64,000 nt of DNA from Anaeromyxobacter sp. Fw109-5 (lineage in GTDB: Bacteria; Myxococcota; Myxococcia; Myxococcales; Anaeromyxobacteraceae): NCBI RefSeq assembly GCF_000017505.1, contig NC_009675.1, positions 2,604,001 through 2,668,000 on the forward strand, in the 5' to 3' direction. Every line of letters starts with the position of its first letter. The first letter of the stretch is position 1. The notes under the pieces were generated by a model. It searched no databases and was not told the origin of the DNA. It worked only from the letters and a program-made list of their open reading frames with translations. Positions 49,601 through 56,800 of the stretch are shown piece by piece. The position numbers and the translations under genes are program-made.

Positions 49601-49973
49601 CGTCCAGCTCGTCGCCGATGTAGACGGGGAAGTTGTCCACGATCGCGCCGACGTAGTACGTCCCTGTGGCGAGATTCGCGGGCAGCGTCACGACGGTGGC
49701 GTCGTGAGACGACGCGCCAGCAGCGAGCGCGGCCACGGACCTGTAACCGAGCAGCGTGTCCGACGCGGTGATCACCGCATCCGTCGAGAGGAAGACCCCG
49801 ACGTAGAACTCCGGTGCGGCGCCCCCCGAGGCGCTCGCCGCGACCGTGTTCTCGACGACGATCGTTCCGGCCGTCTGCCCGCTGGCCGGGGCGCTCACCG
49901 AGGTGAGCGTCAGATCGGGCGCGACGGCCTGGAGCGTCGCGAGCAGCGAGGCGAAGAGGAGTCCGCTCGTCAT
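31644..49973 (-). CDS. Giant secreted Rhs/YD-repeat polymorphic toxin with CARDB stalk and deaminase-like tip
   Basis: A 6109-residue protein. A short signal-like N-terminus (TSGLLFASLLATLQA) precedes 14 tandem CARDB adhesion domains (~residues 20-1750, each starting like PDLTISAVSGP and ending like ESNNA). Next are Ig/Big-like domains, a carboxypeptidase-regulatory-like domain (VLDAQLEPLEDVLVSVEGTS), and TSP3-like calcium loops (~3105-3330, DADGDGIPDITYDRDGDG). The toxin-shell part comprises DUF6531 (~3830), many YD repeats (~4390-5715) and the RHS core ending RFLSEDP (~5735). The C-terminal tip shows H6052-A-E6054 and C6077-P-Q-C6080, a zinc deaminase signature. The ATG overlaps the stop of the parvulin gene (ATGA). 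It likely forms a cell-surface or secreted weapon; the route of secretion is not visible. Confidence 0.93.
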   Translation of the reverse strand: MTSGLLFASLLATLQAVAPDLTLTSVSAPASGQTAGTIVVENTVAASASGGAAPEFYVGVFLSTDAVITASDTLLGYRSVAALAAGASSHDATVVTLPANLATGTYYVGAIVDNFPVYIGDELDGYYVQDQAHESDESNNAALAGPIAIQGADLVIAEVSGPATGSSGSTIVVRNTVSAVGGGTGGFIVGLYLSRDATITTSDVLLGTRSVPGLAGGTSSTVDTTLTIPVTASGSYYLGAIADRNDYVVEGDETNNARLGSALSVIGPDLTISGVSGPATAFSGMTIAVETTVAATSAAGNAGSFSVGLYLSKDDVITTSDVFLGSRSVSSLAAGATSTATTSVKVPATIAPGTWRLGAIADHANYFAEPDETNNALAGSVIAVTGPDLVVSSMSGPAGALTGETITVTDTVTAQAGGADAGAFRVGFYLSEDAVITTSDLRIGERVVNGLAAGSSSSGTTSIAVPAGLGGGTYHLGAIVDWANQVVEEEEGNNALEANTVLVTAPDLFVASVIGPAAGLAGETIVVENTVEASVSGGAAPGFFVGVFLSSDAVITASDRLLGYRWVDGLEPGETSYDPTPVTLPVNLASGTYYLGVIADDFGVYIGDEWDGYWIADEAKESDETNNALAGGALVLGGADLVVAEVSGPADALTGRPVVVRNTVTSLGGGAGSFNVALYLSPDATITASDRFLGNRAVPGLAPGGSSTADTTVTIPAATAHGSYFLGAIADGSNYVVEEDDTNNALAGTVIAVTGSDLTISAVSGPAGAFSGATIAVDTSVTASSAGGDAGGFSVGIYLSKDDVVTTSDVFLGSRSVSSLAAGATSSASTNVTIPASVAPGSWRLGAIADYANYLGESEERNNALAGGVITVTGPDLLVTSVSGPAGALTGETISVADTVTAQAGAANSGPFRVGFYLSTDAVITTSDLRIGERVVNGLAAGSSSSGNTAMVVPAELAGGTYYLGAIVDWSSSVVEADEGNNARLAGSLLVTAPDLFVATVVAPTSALAGETIVVENTVEADVSGGAAPGFYVGIFLSSDAVITASDRLLGYRWVGGLAPGASSFDATAVTLPVNLPFGTYFVGAVADDFPVYMGDEWEGYIVEDLAKESDEANNALAGGTIGIGGADLVVAELSAPSTASTGKPLVVRNTVATVGAGTGPFKVAFYLSTDATITSADRYLGYRAVPGLTPGGSSTAETPVTVPAWLPPGVYHLGAIADSANQVLEEDESNNARTGNDVTISGSDLVVSAVSGPMAAAIASTVNVETTVSAAPEGGDAPGFTVGIYLSSDPTITTSDVRLATRNLSGLAAGASSAATTPVTIPANLAPGRWYLGAIVDCWNQVAESSETNNSLAGNELTVAAPDLTISAVAGPAAARTGEAINVANTVTAAPDGTDAPAFSVGLYLSSDTIITTSDRLLATRSVNGLSPGASDAASTAVTIPVDLPGGGYHLGAIADSQGKLGESDESNNARAGNAITIIGSDLMASHVSAPATAVAGSSIVVNDTITASAAGGSAPGFYVGVFLSKDAIIDGSDTLLAQRWVDGLVPGATSAEATTVTLPANLALGKYFLGVIADNFPVWIGDEWDGYYVQDAVKESDESNNARASAEIEITLPDLVVSEVSGPALAASGKAVTVRNAVTAAIGPTTGFSVALYLSRDANITKSDVYLGSRSVPGLAAGATSVADTSVTIPSATSPGKYYFGAIADSSNQVNESNESNNARASVEFDVGVDSQGPSILVSGVEDGQVSGELPLLVCVEANDPSGVASVEASLDGGAAFSGCTSVYLEGDHELVVHAEDSIGNASTRTVRFAVRQEPPRLVIAEPGANFVTTMSPVAVRGTATSASGPVMVTVNGAAVAVGGDGSFSTSVDVAPGPVTLNVIATDIAGRTTATTITGHNGQEAPEEPPPPPEEPPAEGALQLMVDAPADGAILGGGTVPVTGRVEGGTAPVQVTVAGVAASVTSGYFNAAPALVEGDHTLVIKATDAAGQVATAQRQVSVDHTAPYLAVTRPASSAEEATESPYLVRGTVGDVHLASVTVGGTPATLLGGDFSAAVPLQVGANEIEVAARDFAGNVTTRTLTLTVAALPPAVTILAPIDGSESATPIVKVRARVDATASLQSVSIGTGPAQLEGGEWVADFALAYGENVISVVATDASGLTGSASVKVRFSDATKEPLAVTGVDPIPGASEIEPSALVSVAFNKPIVRDSLAGHFTVSVEGTPLEGGYYVAPGAQTVSFVARGPLPEGKRLDVRVDGVEAEAGPDMSGVFTSQFGVRPRRFQLEGHVLDAQLEPLEDVLVSVEGTSLSTRTGPEGSWHLFGVKPGAVVVRFEGGVLGDGAALPVIRRRLFVSATEDTKDAHLVMVPVDRGAVDHVDARTAMHLTFSGRHEGLAIDVPADGLYFEDGKTAGFVTATRIPRYALPVPIDDGRADLAALWQVGPVGIRIAQPVDLTFPNVTALPAGRYALVYGYDPDRHMLARVGVARVAADGATLTTLEPTGVSALDFFGYGHVSDEQQAWLEATLSPAPEGTATPPPEETTGFRMKPAAARDDLPLLAKLLMLPLGGGRAQAFWDQMGLGGLPEPNVGTAFISGKIRSPQELEFRIDVTAGTEGGIVGLPHLHEVVFVARPEAGSSASIQLSMRAQRGQTVIAPPVLENWGQETPIQGEGGDVTVRGHVQLEPGTTLITAEAQAGRDSRTTRLEAVVTELPPDPSIVDPVTGKPERRGTLVVRQLVETDDSAASSGISFFSNWPVEVTSATSVRGVSGTRGQFSIPVFSYGSQQGALVCTEVQTGLRWIAQADRSDAESPKIVRYPITDGFPVCSNAYGVSPGSFSPVSLLVDMRLLLGSINFYNRDDTRVELACGEDEGSEWDPARNELTRIAREDVGQTEVYFFREDDLETPIARYTLATPPDAGQCTATSAHGEYKRLRFGPSERWTRRDREECDQLRAAGATATEYFKFRCEGQERILTLRLSQGDRIVVFAVNHATGYAGATTVVVPPITTLEGLDQNQHCAADDAAGGPIEFPDFGETLTISRCARQDLRVFGNVRLYPPEIDVRVARQVRAEDAATTASEHLVRHGGSATVRDEFVHVSTHWRVRLPPEDLDSDGTANLTDRCPTQLGPPNTFGCPDPNQPMWEPPPVPPETPVAPPALPVDGIPSTGGTPWPYQYSGVQPGPAVDPFDADGDGIPDITYDRDGDGTSDVADRCPLLAGDAASSGCPAGTDSDHDGTPDASEQAGCVLQPGPTTNAGCPDPNDPYWTPPASGEGDADGDGVADIQDLCPLYPGPSVAVGSTPAGCPSLVSRFDTDDDGTADPDDACIWSPGPGANHGCPDPAHPEWTPPPAPPRIAGGPGKMLERYCSELVNPTPDQIKICTKLEARLMDVPAGVPPLAGQLVRVTGTSVERPAVAVFPIHPGKGTSNIQAALRVENTAAPTDGTSGTSASQRITTNLQKASYYVHVVGNLTLFNDRNGDGRIDPATEIAVSPPAFSEPANADESWKTGMPERAIALKNVYRSLEPDGSALERFDRDREHEFRVLDLTLTSVTAKQADGTSRSVDDPADGTTAHAALDGDLSYQLLMNLVAPDAGRAGTLPGSYGVRLGSDAYGIECSVRVEAGTLTATCDGGWLYDVLSGRDVVYIGLSMAGNAENILYKYNLQGLSPRRDLVTAGHQSTLSKSITADAGGVPAVLRSISEPALANVFLGPAQFKQGTVNVCAGTCFGDGLIRSFDLSWADTGSFDVEELAGAGAIEQVPRAGVDGAALFRVPIPPHLVSMPGRAEAPPDVFVQWIDKADPYAQAHDVNLGKAVGAYQGANARAPGQAGIGGVNVADGHLSFRHEDFSLPELAGTVRFARTYNNQDNEIGTLGIGWRHNFEAYVVEESLGRYTMVLEGQSYDFPACTVREEPDGRRSAVECRTDNAHGGTLTVAERPETDPQAPKHIPDVLFTAPNGERYRFDRYSQRALQVVGTTDAYVTARSVQELAEYQAKVGDSTPIQATPPRKKIREAGRRRWVLTAVGDGHARQDAVDATKLGPGWTVVEYFADSDMIRRVYRKGGKLGLYFAYEPVDLASSVSPRFKAAAVAESFGFLKTVVARFQAGDGTPSGAAEDFIVRLSFAPTADGRRNLWKVQRIASEDKVTIDQAWEYAYVEDLQSLASAGKPLSAQDLWEATNELVKAELRLRGVVQWRTRWGRSLAASQPFPHTKLFEIVDRVVLPGTSTVSADTAAIAEVETKIDWVSATGRNVVRPDGVSVAIGTNAFGSVTEETIGVTARTTTWFNDASESERVSPSSRTAPGGRKLAFDTNERLLPTTLKLADLNQADSLDVAGAAKDTVLRAHAPGSYDPTFGVPEETTRATASGQATWETPVDDGTGDLRSLTVRDEAGTVLTSSSLDAYDADGRLLTAVDAVGRVTSYTYPADDPWGLGSDATTALQSVATGGRPSVKRTREYDWLGRLKRVYDDAGHDEQWTYDAAGRLERHLVKGTPDQEIWTRDAEGNLQRHFMKGMPDQDWHYLYAETGDLELQVTETLTGAPSHKRVKLYRDGLLVQETWLYGEPVAEAKRTFTYEGGRLELATDERAIQRDYVYDDSGRLISVTATDPGTNITATEVAYKLDGEGKVEEQTDQNGLVTSIDYDLLGRPASWDYGAASADGSKRDVETVKRDPSGAVVERTHGNFKWLSPVDALGRVKHVEAQVSGQLRTITTYDRLGRKLGSNDEVLGLVEEWKYDDVLGRQTYYKRSVAPYTELFEETRSYADGAAEHTVAIEEKVGGQLTKRRKLWLDATGRTLHTLDYVVRDGATLESHRYFEYDSRGNLVTIREPIGDVETEPDAPVTSEYTAVSTRAYDAAGNLIRETDAAGTVTAYVVDASGLVRGKSGPHPQEEWSYTYDVFRQLLEKKLSDPPAGSSPGWKGATWKYAYGGGTDFTIQETDPLGYVTKRWHNARHLLLKDERTDSAPGRTSTSQTRTVTYAYDGPWATEEITEEGSWRLVMQRSYDHRGRTLHESEEFTGPDATAYTYETSLSWSGRVAPISQSWTTGAGAGARAGERIVDALGNVTKQAWGGFADAWTWDAAGRLLRENRHAAPERRYGYQEGLLVSVQYGPTASQEETRYGHFASGRLLVELTPDLRERRLTWDARGLLATERFGRGSSFDLKEFTYDAAGNLASMKHGPGDEQDRWMYDYGPRAELVSVTQPRGIGKFQYAYDARGELTAITPASGGSAGQGFDYDYLGRQIFRRRGGATWTTTWANGAADVVDPTGVGTHRALDGRGRALVTGYSGVAGSDLTAVQADYDPLDQLVRVVETRSAGTTTISFAYGDDRRLLTGITRGAQTVSYARTASGQLDSVTSRDSVSSPAETIDYDYDPTFDRLQTIASGSRSTTLTWEAGGDRLLDVADGVLHECRRYDERGRVMLVSNVAAGESCELSESPLARYRYGYDERGNRTSEEYTGETVTVPELTSYGYDRADRLTGVAYADGTAKLYQLGGDGSRLAEKHVTPFSGDLGPDGWGVATGAVQTYGYDARGGLESITDEQGVAVVAYTVDLAGRVKVETRGTSKKELTWDAAGRLAEAKLGPAVAGGGGTVDTFTYRYDFAGRRIEKSGPTGDSRYLWGADDLVEEVAPSGTRLVYERMGGLVVGVSAYGAGGTPAGSERLMHDGLDTIVGRVRSDGSSSLYRYDAWGGFRGLGAPGAAEASLAYAGQHWDADVGLSYAQQRWYDPSVGRFLSEDPVFGDPTNPVSLHAWAYANGNPLAFIDPLGERAMTEAEKARDAEWYAEYLRRKAAWDKLPWYQKVGDVFDSDGNSQGAKVLARNINAYRRGIDQAADGEDVVAIDVAAEHGQGPVSITLPSGTQEMSAGPLVVPASKVEEVQAQRARNAETLAAMRGGVTASVAHEAARLAGASEEMQHRVTVAVGAASDVVAAGTGFGGMRRGSTSDAAQQQMAARAVDFSQMGAAAAPQRQPATVLPWSDEQLQSGIDAIHRAQFGNGGQGIPMAVTVTPAATVVVSQVGQVPGPAARAKATEIFGPQVRFVRGTTSSNAPGEAGQHAEARGIHFVGEEAQGARQASSHFACPQCEARQQEAGIINVTGTASQQGRITRPKKAE
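33896..33925. repeat. Small local duplication within the full-length Rhs core
   Basis: Two neighbouring copies of a GACACGGAGTCG / GTCACGGAGTCG-containing segment add six codons (SRDSVS) to the full-length gene. The orphan modules have a single copy, so this marks a difference between the expressed and stored cores. Confidence 0.7.
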
Positions 49974-50836
49974 TTCTTCTCCCCCTGCTCCAGGGACCGT
50001 CGCTTCACGCGATCCGGATAAACCCTCACCGAGACGTCCTCGCGCAGTCGCTCGAGCAGCTTCACCTGGGTTTCCCGCCGCGCCTCGGCGGCGAGCGCGC
50101 TCCGCACGTCGTCGAAGCTCGGCGTGACCGTCTCGACGCGCTCGAGCGCCTTCACGACGTGGAACCCGTAGGGCGTCTCGATGGGCTTCGAGAACTCACC
50201 GGCGGTGAGTGCGGCAGCCGCCTCGAAGAACCCCTGGTCGACCTCGCCCTCGAGGAGCGGCCCGAGGTCCCCTCCCTTCGCGCCGGTGACGGGATCTTCG
50301 GACATCTCCTTCGCCACGGCCTCGAACGCGTCGCCGCCGGCGAGCCGGGCGTAGGCGCGGGATGCCTTCGACTGCGCCGCCGCCTTGGCGCGCGGCTCGC
50401 CGTCGCGGGCGAGGAAGGCCACATGGGCCACGTGGATTCGCCGACGCGCGAGCTGGTCCTTCCGGGCCGCGTAGCGCTCGCGAAGGAGGTCCTCGCGATC
50501 CGCCTGCGCGAGCTCGCGATCGAGGTACTCCGCCGCGAGGATCTCGCGGCGCGCGGCGGCGAGCCTCGCCTTCACGGTCGGATCGTCGTCGACGTCTGCC
50601 TTCCGCGCCGCCTCCGCGAGCAACGCCCGCTCCGCCAGCTCGCCGAGCGCGGCGTCGACGTCGGAGTCGCCCGAGGTCGCGCGCCGCGAGAGGTAAGCGG
50701 CCGCCTCCTCCGGCGAGACGCGAGTTCGTCCGGAGATCACCACAGACTGACGGTCGCACCCCGCGAGGGACGCCAGAAGCGCGAGGGCGGCGAGCCCGGC
50801 CAGCGGCCGGTGCGAGACGAATGCGGTTACGGTCAT
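49970..50836 (-). CDS. Parvulin-type peptidyl-prolyl isomerase lipoprotein (PpiC/SurA-like)
   Basis: The 288-residue product has a signal peptide with the lipobox LASLAGC, so it is probably a lipoprotein facing the periplasm. A helical SurA-N-like part (~45-125) is followed by a rotamase domain at ~130-240 (RRIHVAHVAFLARDG; AFEAVAKEMSEDPVTGAKGGDLG; TPYGFHVVKALERVE). It sits between two giant secreted proteins. Its start forms an ATGA with the probable true stop frame of the upstream giant gene, and its stop overlaps the Rhs start. This argues for a dedicated folding or secretion helper for these exceptionally long proteins. Confidence 0.88.
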   Translation of the reverse strand: MTVTAFVSHRPLAGLAALALLASLAGCDRQSVVISGRTRVSPEEAAAYLSRRATSGDSDVDAALGELAERALLAEAARKADVDDDPTVKARLAAARREILAAEYLDRELAQADREDLLRERYAARKDQLARRRIHVAHVAFLARDGEPRAKAAAQSKASRAYARLAGGDAFEAVAKEMSEDPVTGAKGGDLGPLLEGEVDQGFFEAAAALTAGEFSKPIETPYGFHVVKALERVETVTPSFDDVRSALAAEARRETQVKLLERLREDVSVRVYPDRVKRRSLEQGEKK

Positions 50837-50873
50837 GGCGATTCCTTCGAGTCGGACCCGTCGAACCGGAACG

Positions 50874-53800
50874 TCACGGGCGCCTCCGGATCAGGAGGCG
50901 CCGCCGTTGACGCCTGCGTCGGCGTGGGGCTCGCGGCTGAGAGGAGAAGCAGCCGGGCCTCCACGCGCAGTCGGGGTCGTTGCAGTCCACGAGACCGTCC
51001 GAGTCGTCGTCATTGCCGTCATCGCAGCGCTCGGGAGGGCTCGCGCGGACGTTCAGGATCAGCTCACCGGTCTCGCCGCTGTAGCTGTCGGCGACGATCG
51101 CCACCCGCTGGCCGGCCTGTAGCATATACGACAGCGCCGACCTGTAGTTTCCGCCTCGGTCGTCGTCGCACGCCAGGACCGAGCCGTCGCACTGCCCGCT
51201 ACGGATCGTGAGGGTCGAGTCGAACGTCGAGCCCATCGTATCGAACCAGTAGGTACCGGTGCTGGGCGCGACCCACTCGTACACGAGCTCCGGGCCCGCG
51301 CTGCTTCCGCAGGTCGAGCTGGAGATCCGCGAGGCGGCAGGGAGTCTCGCGGCGATCCGGACGGGGACGCCCACGAGGAGCGGAGCGTCCGGCACGGCGG
51401 AACAGAAGCTCTCGCTTCCGCCGCTCGCACCCCCGCAAGCGAGATCGGGCGAGTGCGTCGCGTCGCCGTGCTGATCGACGTAGCCGTCGCGATCGTCGTC
51501 GAGGCCGTTCGAGCAGACCGGCGCCGTCGAGGGATCCGCCTCGAGGTCGTCGGCGGGCGACTCGCACCCCGGATCATCAGGCCAATCCGTCCAGCCGTCC
51601 CCGTCGTCGTCCGCGCCGTTGGCGCACGCCGCGACCGCGCACCGATATGCGCCTGCATCATCCGGGAGGCACGTGGACCCGAGGCAATCGACGCTGCCGG
51701 AGGAAGGATCGCACGACGCGCCTATCCCGAGCCGCAAGGTGGATGGCAGGATGTGGAGCACGAACGGCCCGTAGTCGCCGTACTCCCCATCCACGATGAC
51801 GGCGACCGTCTGCCCGGCCTCGAGCGCCGCGTGGGTGATCGAGGTGAAGCCCTCGTCGGGACCGCCCGCGTTCGCGTCGCACGCGAGCTCGCGCCCTCCG
51901 CAGGTGAGCTCGCGGACCGACACGATCGTGTCCATCTGCGATCCGAGGGTGTCGAACTGGTAGACGCCCGCCGCCGGTGCGGTCCACTGGTAGACCCTGT
52001 CCGGCGCAGCAGATCCGCGGGCTCCGCACGTCGCGGTGAACGCGTCGGTTCCGCCGGAGAGCGTCGCTCCGGCGACGGTAATCGGCAGCGCCAAGCTGCC
52101 GAGAGCACCGGAGATGGGGCTCGAGCAGAACGCCTCGCTGTCGCCGCTGGCTGCGCCGCACTGCGGATCGGCCGGGTAGTCGATCAGCCCGTCCCCGTCG
52201 TCGTCCCGTCCGTCCGAGCAGGCGGTGACGACGGCCGAGTCCTCGCTGTTGTCGTCCGCGTGGGCGCAGCCGGGATCGTTCGGCCAGTCCGTCTTGCCGT
52301 CGCCGTCGTCGTCCGAGCCGTTGCTGCACTGCGGGTACCCGCAGCGGTGCGCTCCGCTCGTGGTCTCGACGCACTTCATCCCGGTGCCGCACGTGACCGA
52401 GAACGCGCCCGGCTCGCACAGCGCGCCCTGAGGTAGCGTCGCCGAGGTGAGGGTCAGGTTGAGCTGATAGGCGCCTGCGGCAGTCGGCCTCAGGCCGTCC
52501 ACGATGATCGCGAGCAGGCGTCCCGCCTGGAGGGACAGGTACGTCTGGCTCGTGTAGTTCGTGCCGTTCCAGCCGTTGTAGGCGGAGCACGAGACGAACG
52601 ATCCCGTGCAGCTCGCGTCCCGGACGCGCAGCAGGGTGTCGAACGAGGAGCCGGCCGTGTCGATCCGCCACTGGCCGGTGTACGGGACCCGCCACTCGAA
52701 CACGCGGTCCGGACCGTCTGCGCTGTACCCGCAGCTCGCATCCGCGGAGAACGCATTCCCCCCGCCGATCGTAGTTCCGCGGATGGTGACGGCGAGCGTC
52801 TCGTCCGCCAGGACGCCGGCGACGATCGAGCCGCAGAACTCCTCGCTCGTCCCGGAGGCCGCGCTGCACTGAGCGTCGGTCGTGTAGTCCGGGTTCCCGT
52901 CGCCGTCGTTGTCCGCGAGATCCGAGCAGACAGGCGCCGTCGTCGGGTCCGTCTCGTCGTCGTCACCGGGCTGGGTGCAGCCCGGCTCTTCGGGCCAGTC
53001 CTTCAGGCCGTCGGCGTCGTCGTCGAGTCCGTTCGCGCACTGGGCGAGCCGGCACCGGTACGCGGCGTCCGCACCGGCCTCGCAGAAGCCCGCTTCGCAA
53101 CTGAACGCGGTCGAAGCCGGATCGCACGGCTCCTCCGGACCGAGCCTGCCCGCGACCTGCAGCACGTCGAGCACGAACGTGCCCTGCCGGACGGATGCCG
53201 AGTCGCTGCCGTCGACGACGATGGCGACGGTCTGGTTGGCGAGGAGCGGGACATCCACTCGCGGCTGGGCGCCGGTGCTGCCACCACCGCACGCCAGCTC
53301 GCTCCCGGTGCACGCGCCGTCGCGCACGGACACGACCGAGGTGAACGCCGAGCCGCTCGTGTCGATCCGGTACGTCCCGGTGCGCGGGGCGGTGAACTCG
53401 AAGATGCGCTCGGGCGAGGAGGCGCCGGTCCCGCATGCGGACATCGCGTTGTCGCCGCCGACCGTGGTGCCGATCACCCTGAACGGCGCCTCCGCGAGCG
53501 CTCCTGCGACCGGGCTCGAGCAGAACGCCTCGCTGTGACCGGCGGCCCCCGCGCACTCCCCATCGGCGGGGAAGTCCGTCGCGAGATCGACGTCATCGTC
53601 CACGGCGTTCGCGCACGCGGGGGGCTCCGCCGGATCGGTCTCGTCGTCGTCGCCCGGGTAGCTGCACCCCGGATCGTTGGGCCAGTCGGCGAGGGCGTCC
53701 TCGTCGCCGTTCGAGACTCCGTCCGCGCAGGCGGCCGCGCGGCACCGGTACGAGCCTCCCCCGTCCGCCTCGCAGATCCCGTTCTCACACATGACCGTCG

Positions 53801-56800
53801 GGGCGGCCGGGTCGCACGTCTCCCCTGCGCCGAGCGTGCCGGAGATCTGGCGGACGTCCAGGACGAAGTTTCCTTGCGACGGCGAGTAGTAGCCGTACCC
53901 GTCGATCACGACGGCGATCGTCTGCCCTGCCTCGAGCCACGCGTCGGCTCGCGCCGGCGACTCGAGGCTCGAGCTCGAGCTGCACACCACGAGCCCTCCC
54001 TCACACCCACCGTCGAAGATCGCGAGGCTCGTGTAGAAGCGGCTCCCGCTCAGATCGAACCGATATGCGCCGGTTCGGGGAGCCCTGAACTCGACGATCC
54101 GCTCGGGGGCAGATCCACCGCCGCAGGCTGCGAACGCCCTCGAGCCGCCGATCGTGGTGCCGAAGACGCGCGCCGGAGCGGACGCGACCGCGGCGAACGC
54201 CGGCGCGGCCTCGCAGAAGTGCTCGCTCGCGCCGGCTGCGCCTGCGCACGCCGTGTCTACGGGATGGTCCGTCAGCCCGTCGGCGTCGTCATCCTGCCCG
54301 TTCGAGCAGATCGCAGCCGCGAGTCCGGTCTCGTCGTCATCGCCCGCGAAGCTGCACCCGGGATCCTCAGGCCAGTCGGTCAGGCCGTCTCCGTCGCGAT
54401 CCACGCCATCGGCGCAGGCCGCCGCGCGACAGACGAGGTCGCCCGAGGCGCTCGCCTCGCAGACCCCGTTCTCACACGCAAAGCCGATCGAGGCAGGATC
54501 GCACGCCTCGCCCGCGAGGAGGACCCCCGCGACCTGCTCGATGTCGAGGACGTAGTTGCCCTCGCGGACGGCGGACGAGTCGTTGCCGTCGACCACGACG
54601 GCGACGGTCTGGTGCTGGACGAGCGACACCTCGATGGCGGCCCGCGAATACCCCTCGGGCGAGTAGCTGCCGCTCGTCGCGCAGCCGAGCTCGGCGCCGT
54701 TGCACGTTCCGTCCAGCACGGCGAGCACCGCGCCGAAGCCGGACGACGCGGTGTCGAACCGGTAGCGTCCGGTGCGCGGCGCGGTGAACTCCACGACGTG
54801 CTCGGCTGAGAGGGTTCCAGTCCCGCACGTCGTCCGCTCGCGGGAGGCGCCCTCCGTGGTTCCGAACACGCGCGCGGGCACCTCCGCGACCGCAGCGGCG
54901 GCGCCGCGGCAGAACTGCTCGCTCTGGCCGCTGGCGGCGGCGCAGCCGAGGTCCGCGGGGTAGTCGGCGGAGCCGTCCTGGTCGTCGTCGGTGTCGTTCG
55001 AGCAGATCGGCGCGATTGCCGGATCGGTCTCGTCGTCGTCCCCGGGGAAGCTGCAGCCCGGGTCCTCGGGCCAGTCGGCGAGCGCGTCCTCGTCGCCGTT
55101 GCTGACGCCGTCCGCGCACGCGGCCACGCGACACGCGTACCCGACGAGGAGGTCCTGCTCGCAGAATCCGTTCTCACACCTGACGCCGGTCGAGTCCGGA
55201 TCGCACGCGGCGCCTGCCGGCAGGAGCCCGGCGATCTGCTCCACGTCGAGGACGAAGTTGCCCTGGTAGTCCGAGTACCAGTTTCCGCTTCCGTCGACTA
55301 CGACCGCGATCGTCTGCTGCGCCGCGAGGCGTACGTCGAGCGCGGCCCGCGTGTAACCTGCCGGCGAGTAGCTCCCCGAGTTGGTGCACGCGAGCTCCGG
55401 TCCGGTGCAGCTCGCTTCCCGGATCGAGAGCAGCGTGTAGAACGACGACGCGCTCGTGTCGAACCGGTAGGTCCCGGCGCGCGGCGCGGTGAACTCCACG
55501 ATGCGCTCGGGCGTCGCATTTCCCCCGCACGAGCTCACCGTGCTGTTGGGACCGCCGATGGTCGTCCCGGCCACGCGGGCGGGCACCTCACCCACGGCCC
55601 CGATCACGTCTGCGGCGCAGAAGCTCTCGCTCCTGCCGGCGGCCGAGGCGCATTCGGGATCGAGCGGATGGTCGATGATCATGTCTCCGTCATCGTCCCG
55701 CAGGTTCGAGCACGCCGGGGTCGTGCCCGGGTCGGTCTCGTCGTCGTCGCCGCGCGAGCTGCAGCCAGGGTCGTCGGGCCAGCCGTACTTGCCGTCGCCG
55801 TCGGCGTCGACCGCGTCGGCGCAAGCCGCGGCGCGACAGCGGTACGAGCCGCTCCCGCTGCTCTCGCAGAAGCCGTCCTCACAGGCGAGCGTGGTCGAGA
55901 ACGGATCGCACACGGAGCCGGCTGCCTGGAGGCCCGTCAGCTGCGTCACGTCGAGCGCGTAGTTGCCCTGGCTGTTCGAGTCGAAACCATCCACGACGAC
56001 CGCGACCGTTTGGCGGGCGCCGAGCGTGAGGTCGAGCCGCGCACGCGAGGTGCCGTCGGACCCGCTACCTCCAGACGCCGTGCAAGCGAGCTCGGGCCCG
56101 TCGCAGGTACCGTTCCGCACCGACAGCGCCGTCGGGAACGCAGACCGCGAGGTGTCGAACCGGAACGTTCCCGCGGCCGGCGCGGTGAACTCGATCACGC
56201 GCTCCGGAGCGCCCGTGCCGTAGCCGCAGGTCCCCCTGGCGCTCGGCCCGCCCGTCGTCGTTCCCCATACCACCCCCGGGACGTCCGCGAGCACGCCCGC
56301 GACCTCGGTCGTGCAGAACGCCTCGCTCTGCCCGCTGGCCGCGGAGCACCCCGAGTCCTCGGCGAAGTCGATGAACGTGTCGCCGTCGTCGTCGTCCGTG
56401 TTCGCGCAGATGGGCGCGCTCTCCGGATCGCGCTCGTCGTCGTCGCCCGGGAAGCTGCAGCCAGGATCCTCCGGCCAGTCCACGAGCGTGTCGCCGTCGT
56501 CGTTGCTGACGCCATCGGCGCAGGCGGCGGCACGGCAGCGGTAGGCGCCGTCGACGCCGAGCTCGCACGCTCCGTTCTCGCACATCAGGGTCGTCGAGCC
56601 GGGGTCGCAGGCCTCGCCGGCGGGCAGCAGTCCGCTGGCCCGCGTGACGTCGAGCGTAAAGTTGCCCTGAGCCGGGCCGTAGTAGTCGACCCCATCCACG
56701 ATGACCGCGACCGTCTGATGCGCGTCGAGCGGGACGGCGAGGAGCGCGCGGTAATCCCACTCGGGCGAGTAAGTGCCCGACGTGGTGCAGGCGAGCGGCG

